Shown here one piece after another: positions 61,714 to 64,000 of a DNA stretch of 64,000 bases. The position numbers and the translations under genes were made by a program. Below the pieces are notes generated by a model, which saw only the letters and a list, made by a program, of their open reading frames with translations, was not told the origin of the DNA and did not search any database. This DNA comes from Bradyrhizobium iriomotense (GTDB lineage: Bacteria > Pseudomonadota > Alphaproteobacteria > Rhizobiales > Xanthobacteraceae), in the NCBI RefSeq assembly GCF_030160715.1, contig NZ_BSOW01000015.1, positions 1 through 64,000 on the forward strand. The letters are read 5' to 3'. Numbering within the stretch: the first letter of the stretch is position 1; each line of letters opens with the position of its first letter.

Positions 61714-62734
61714 TTATTGTCGGAACTCCGCAAGTCCTTGCATCAGGAGGCGAATGCGCTTGAGCTCGCCGTAGGCCGCCTTGCGCACGGTTGTCTCCGC
61801 TCGGCCCAGAACGATATCCCACAACGCAGTGTCCAGCTCGCAATAGTCGAATAAGAATCGCATAGTGCGCAGCTGGAGTTCAGCCACCATCCAGCGCTCA
61901 GAATGGACGAACGCCTCACTTTCGACCACACCATATCCAGCCAGGAAAGGCTCCACAACGGACCGACATCCCCAGCGTTCATAAATTCCAACAATAGAAC
62001 CATGGCCGCCAGGTCGAGCCAATGAGGGCCGCGCCCACAATCATCGAAGTCGAAAAACGTGACGCGGTCGTCCTGAATTCGCATGTTCATCGGCCTGACA
62101 TCGCCATGACAAAGCCCTACCGGGCCAATTGCCTTGTGCGGGCCCAGGCCTACGAGCAGCTCCAGTGATTTGCTGATTTGGTCGCCAACAAGTTGAGATT
62201 TCTCGGCGATCATCGCGAGGGTATCCTTGCGCCTATCGTCGCTCAAAAGTTCCCTCTTCGGGGCGAGATTCGCGAGACGAGTCTGCCGATGCAAACGCGA
62301 AAGGTCGACACCGGCGCGATGCCAATCTGCCGGCTCGCGCCCCGCGGCCGGAGCTACACCCCAAGAAGGCGCTCGCTGCCATCAGGCAATTCGAACGTGG
62401 AGAATGACTGCCCTTCACGATCGATCAGAGGTCGAGAGACCTCAAGTGCGGGCGTACCCTCGACGGCCCGGAGCACAGCCATTTCGTCGGCGACGTCGGC
62501 AGCAGAGCGCCCCCAGCTTCGATACAGGCAAATGAACGCCTGATCTTCTCGCCGGTCACGAACGACAAAGGTCCAATTCGCCCCCTTCACAACTGTCGAG
62601 ACGCTACCAGTGGAGAGCTTGTAGGCATCGGCAAACGTGTGCGGAAATCGTCCGCTCGACAGTCGCTCGCAATTCCTGTTCCATTTCCACGTGGTCTGGC
62701 GCCAAAAAAGGGACGCTCGAATGACCACGATCAC
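61714..62734 (-). pseudogene. Aminoglycoside/choline-kinase-type phosphotransferase, frameshifted
   Basis: The protein can be followed across three frames. The N-terminus (from 62734) reads VVKGANWTFVVRDRREDQAFICLY, a kinase Lys region; the middle (to about 61960) has GLCHGDVRPMNMRIQDDRVTFFDFDDCGRGPHWLDLA, the HGDxxxxN and DFD motifs; the C-terminus (61714-62040) has CELDTALWDIVLGRAETTVRKAAYGELKRI. At least two frameshifts separate the parts. Catalytic motifs are present but the gene cannot be read through. A sequencing error is possible but would need two events. Confidence 0.75.
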
Positions 62735-62824
62735 AGCGCTGAGTCAGCCGAAAGAGGCAGAGCAGCTACCGGGGGCGACTGGAACGGCGATGCCGAACGA
62801 AGGAGCTTTAGCATACAACCTGTG

Positions 62825-63058
62825 TTAGTCCCCACCATGAGAAATGATGACTTCCCCGATTGCGTTTTCGCCGTAAGGCGTCTTTTCGCTCAATTGGCTG
62901 CCGCCGCAGGATGGAGTCAAAAGATGGACGTGATTACCGGAGCCACGCAATCTCGTTAAGACTTCAACGAGCTGCGAAATGCCTGCGTTATCGCAGCTGA
63001 TCTCAATCGTCCGGTTCTCATTCTTGATTTGGAAGCTCAACATGATGTCCTCGGACAA
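62825..63058 (-). CDS. Small protein resembling an Imm32-type immunity protein
   Basis: A 77-residue protein: ISQLVEVLTRLRGSGNHVHLLTPSCGGSQLSEKTPYGENAIGEVII. HVHLLTPSxGGxxLSE is the pattern I associate with the Imm32 family of polymorphic-toxin immunity proteins. The assignment is from memory and moderate. No toxin gene is adjacent, so it would be an orphan. It is in a run of small leftward genes at the window edge. Confidence 0.4.
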   Translation of the reverse strand: MSEDIMLSFQIKNENRTIEISCDNAGISQLVEVLTRLRGSGNHVHLLTPSCGGSQLSEKTPYGENAIGEVIISHGGD

Positions 63059-63097
63059 ATTGGGTCAGACGTACTGACTGCGACGCCTTCTGCCGCC

Positions 63098-63400
63098 TTA
63101 GATGCGCTCAATTGGAGCTGAAGTGACGGGACCGGGTGTAACCCTGACATCCTTGTAAGTCGAGCGAATGATATTGAGTACAGCTTCGTCCGATGACGTA
63201 ACCTCGTAGAAGGTGCTGTCTATCGCGCGTATGATGACCCATGCGTCGCTTTGGCCTGGAAGAGTGGCGGTGAACCGCCCCCAAATAACCTGCCACGCCT
63301 CGCGAGCGGCCCCCAAAAGGACGGTGCCGTTGGTTGGGAAACCACCGGCGGCCAGTTGCTCCAGTTGGTCCTGCCCCGGTTCACCTGAGCCGGTCATCAT
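63098..63400 (-). CDS. Hypothetical small protein
   Basis: A 100-residue acidic/hydrophobic protein (QLAAGGFPTNGTVLLGAAREAWQVIWG, AIDSTFYEVTSSDEAVLNIIRSTYKDVRV). No family was recognised. It lies four bases from the end of the next gene and 40 bases from the Imm32-like gene, on the same strand. A shared transcript is plausible; function unknown. Confidence 0.5.
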   Translation of the reverse strand: MMTGSGEPGQDQLEQLAAGGFPTNGTVLLGAAREAWQVIWGRFTATLPGQSDAWVIIRAIDSTFYEVTSSDEAVLNIIRSTYKDVRVTPGPVTSAPIERI

Positions 63401-63403
63401 GAA

Positions 63404-63850
63404 TTAATCGATAGAAAAGCTATGGTCCGGATGGTTGATCCTAACGGGCGCGACCGTCCAACTAGCTTCGAGTGAGCGAGGAGCAAGGATATCGATCAGG
63501 TCACGCAGGTCAAACGCAAGTGCTTGATTGCGAGGGTCGTAGATGCGCAGCGTTGTCATCGGCAGGTCAATCCGGCGAATTAGGCCACGTGTAGCTTTCT
63601 CTGATGCTTGACCAGCATTCGTTCGATAAGTTGCCGATACCGTCCGAGCTTCCGTTGGGAATGTGCGACATGACTGTGGTCGTCGCGGTATCGGCCTGTT
63701 CCATCGGTATAGGCTACCCAAACCAAGAGGCAAGCTTAACTCCTCCGCGAAATTGCGGACCCGGTCGAGTCCCGAACTCTCCGGAAACGTGATCTCAATC
63801 GCTCTGACCAACGTTACTCTTAGGTTCGGGGAATTGACCACCCTGGTCAT
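63404..63850 (-). CDS. Hypothetical protein, possibly shorter than the open frame
   Basis: The open frame is 148 residues. The last ~51 residues, from MTTLRIYDPRNQALAFDLRDLIDILAPRSLEASWTV to the end, look like a compact domain, while the first half is Arg/Pro-rich and less convincing. The internal ATG at 63559 may therefore be the real start, or this may be the C-terminal part of a larger disrupted gene. No family recognised. Confidence 0.4.
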   Translation of the reverse strand: MTRVVNSPNLRVTLVRAIEITFPESSGLDRVRNFAEELSLPLGLGSLYRWNRPIPRRPQSCRTFPTEARTVSATYRTNAGQASEKATRGLIRRIDLPMTTLRIYDPRNQALAFDLRDLIDILAPRSLEASWTVAPVRINHPDHSFSID

Positions 63851-64000
63851 AGCACGCGCATTGCTCTATTCGAGCAAGCCTGCTCGGGAGATGGTTTCCA
63901 ATTGGTTTCCCGGCAGAGCTAACTTCGAGCGATAACGCGGAGTTTGGGCGTTTTCTGGCGTCTGAAAAAACCAAGCGTGCCGATGTCTCTTGTTTTGTTG

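Noticed and set aside
1..64000. CRISPR array, rRNA or tRNA genes
   Set aside because: No regularly spaced short repeats, no rRNA-like sequence and no tRNA cloverleaf were recognised on either strand; a dedicated scan could not be run.

Overview
The window is a GC-rich accessory stretch most easily read as an alphaproteobacterial (Rhizobiales, Bradyrhizobium-like) genomic island or plasmid segment. That placement is inferred from the Ti/rhizobial-type tra genes with their oriT, the TraR/TraM pair, the IS families (IS3, IS21, IS66, IS110, IS630) and the catabolic gene content. No rRNA, tRNA or core housekeeping gene was seen, so the genus is not proven.

Layout. 0-1.5 kb: mobile-element debris (recombinase module, IS66 fragment) and one small conserved gene. 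1.7-4.1 kb: an MBOAT O-acyltransferase with an SGNH partner. 4.8-10.9 kb: a nested mobile-element stack, in which an IS3-type element is recognisable by its two ends, its orfA head and its orfB tail. Inside it lie a scrambled serine-recombinase module and an IS110 element that is itself split by an IS21 element with an 8-bp target duplication. 11.3-16.6 kb: two secreted alpha/beta hydrolases separated by a corridor of pseudogenes (cytochrome b561, DUF1016 nuclease, aminotransferase). 16.7-23.6 kb: a seven-gene leftward operon encoding a periplasmic redox system (DUF1592 haem protein, DUF1552 protein, cytochrome c556, cytochrome b561, a CC0125-like protein, an amicyanin-like cupredoxin and an unknown secreted protein). 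24-30.8 kb: alpha/beta hydrolase, aspartoacylase-like deacylase, TonB-ExbD-ExbB and a TonB-dependent receptor, with a collapsed tandem duplication between exbB and the receptor. 31.1-37 kb: a CUT1-type ABC importer and a Tat-exported M24 peptidase. 38.2-47.9 kb: a phosphonate-catabolism cluster (HutC/PhnF-type regulator, PLP aminotransferase, phosphonopyruvate-hydrolase-like enzyme, phosphonoacetate hydrolase, a second alkaline-phosphatase-superfamily phosphodiesterase, amidase, a binding protein and a SorC regulator). 49-61.7 kb: a quorum-regulated conjugal DNA-transfer module (TraR, TraM, TraHBFA, oriT, TraCDG), an IS630 element and a second TraM-like gene. 61.7-64 kb: a broken phosphotransferase and small orphan genes, one resembling an immunity protein.

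How the parts may work together. The middle 30 kb looks like an acquired catabolic island: outer-membrane uptake with its own TonB/ExbBD, inner-membrane ABC uptake, hydrolases or peptidases that release the substrate, and C-P bond hydrolysis to pyruvate or acetate plus phosphate. Similar GTCTATA/TATAGAC repeats lie upstream of the redox operon, the receptor, a receptor remnant and the regulator/aminotransferase pair. They suggest, but do not prove, that one HutC/PhnF-type regulator controls these blocks. The tra module supplies mobilisation functions; the trb mating-pair genes and the traI signal synthase are not in the window.
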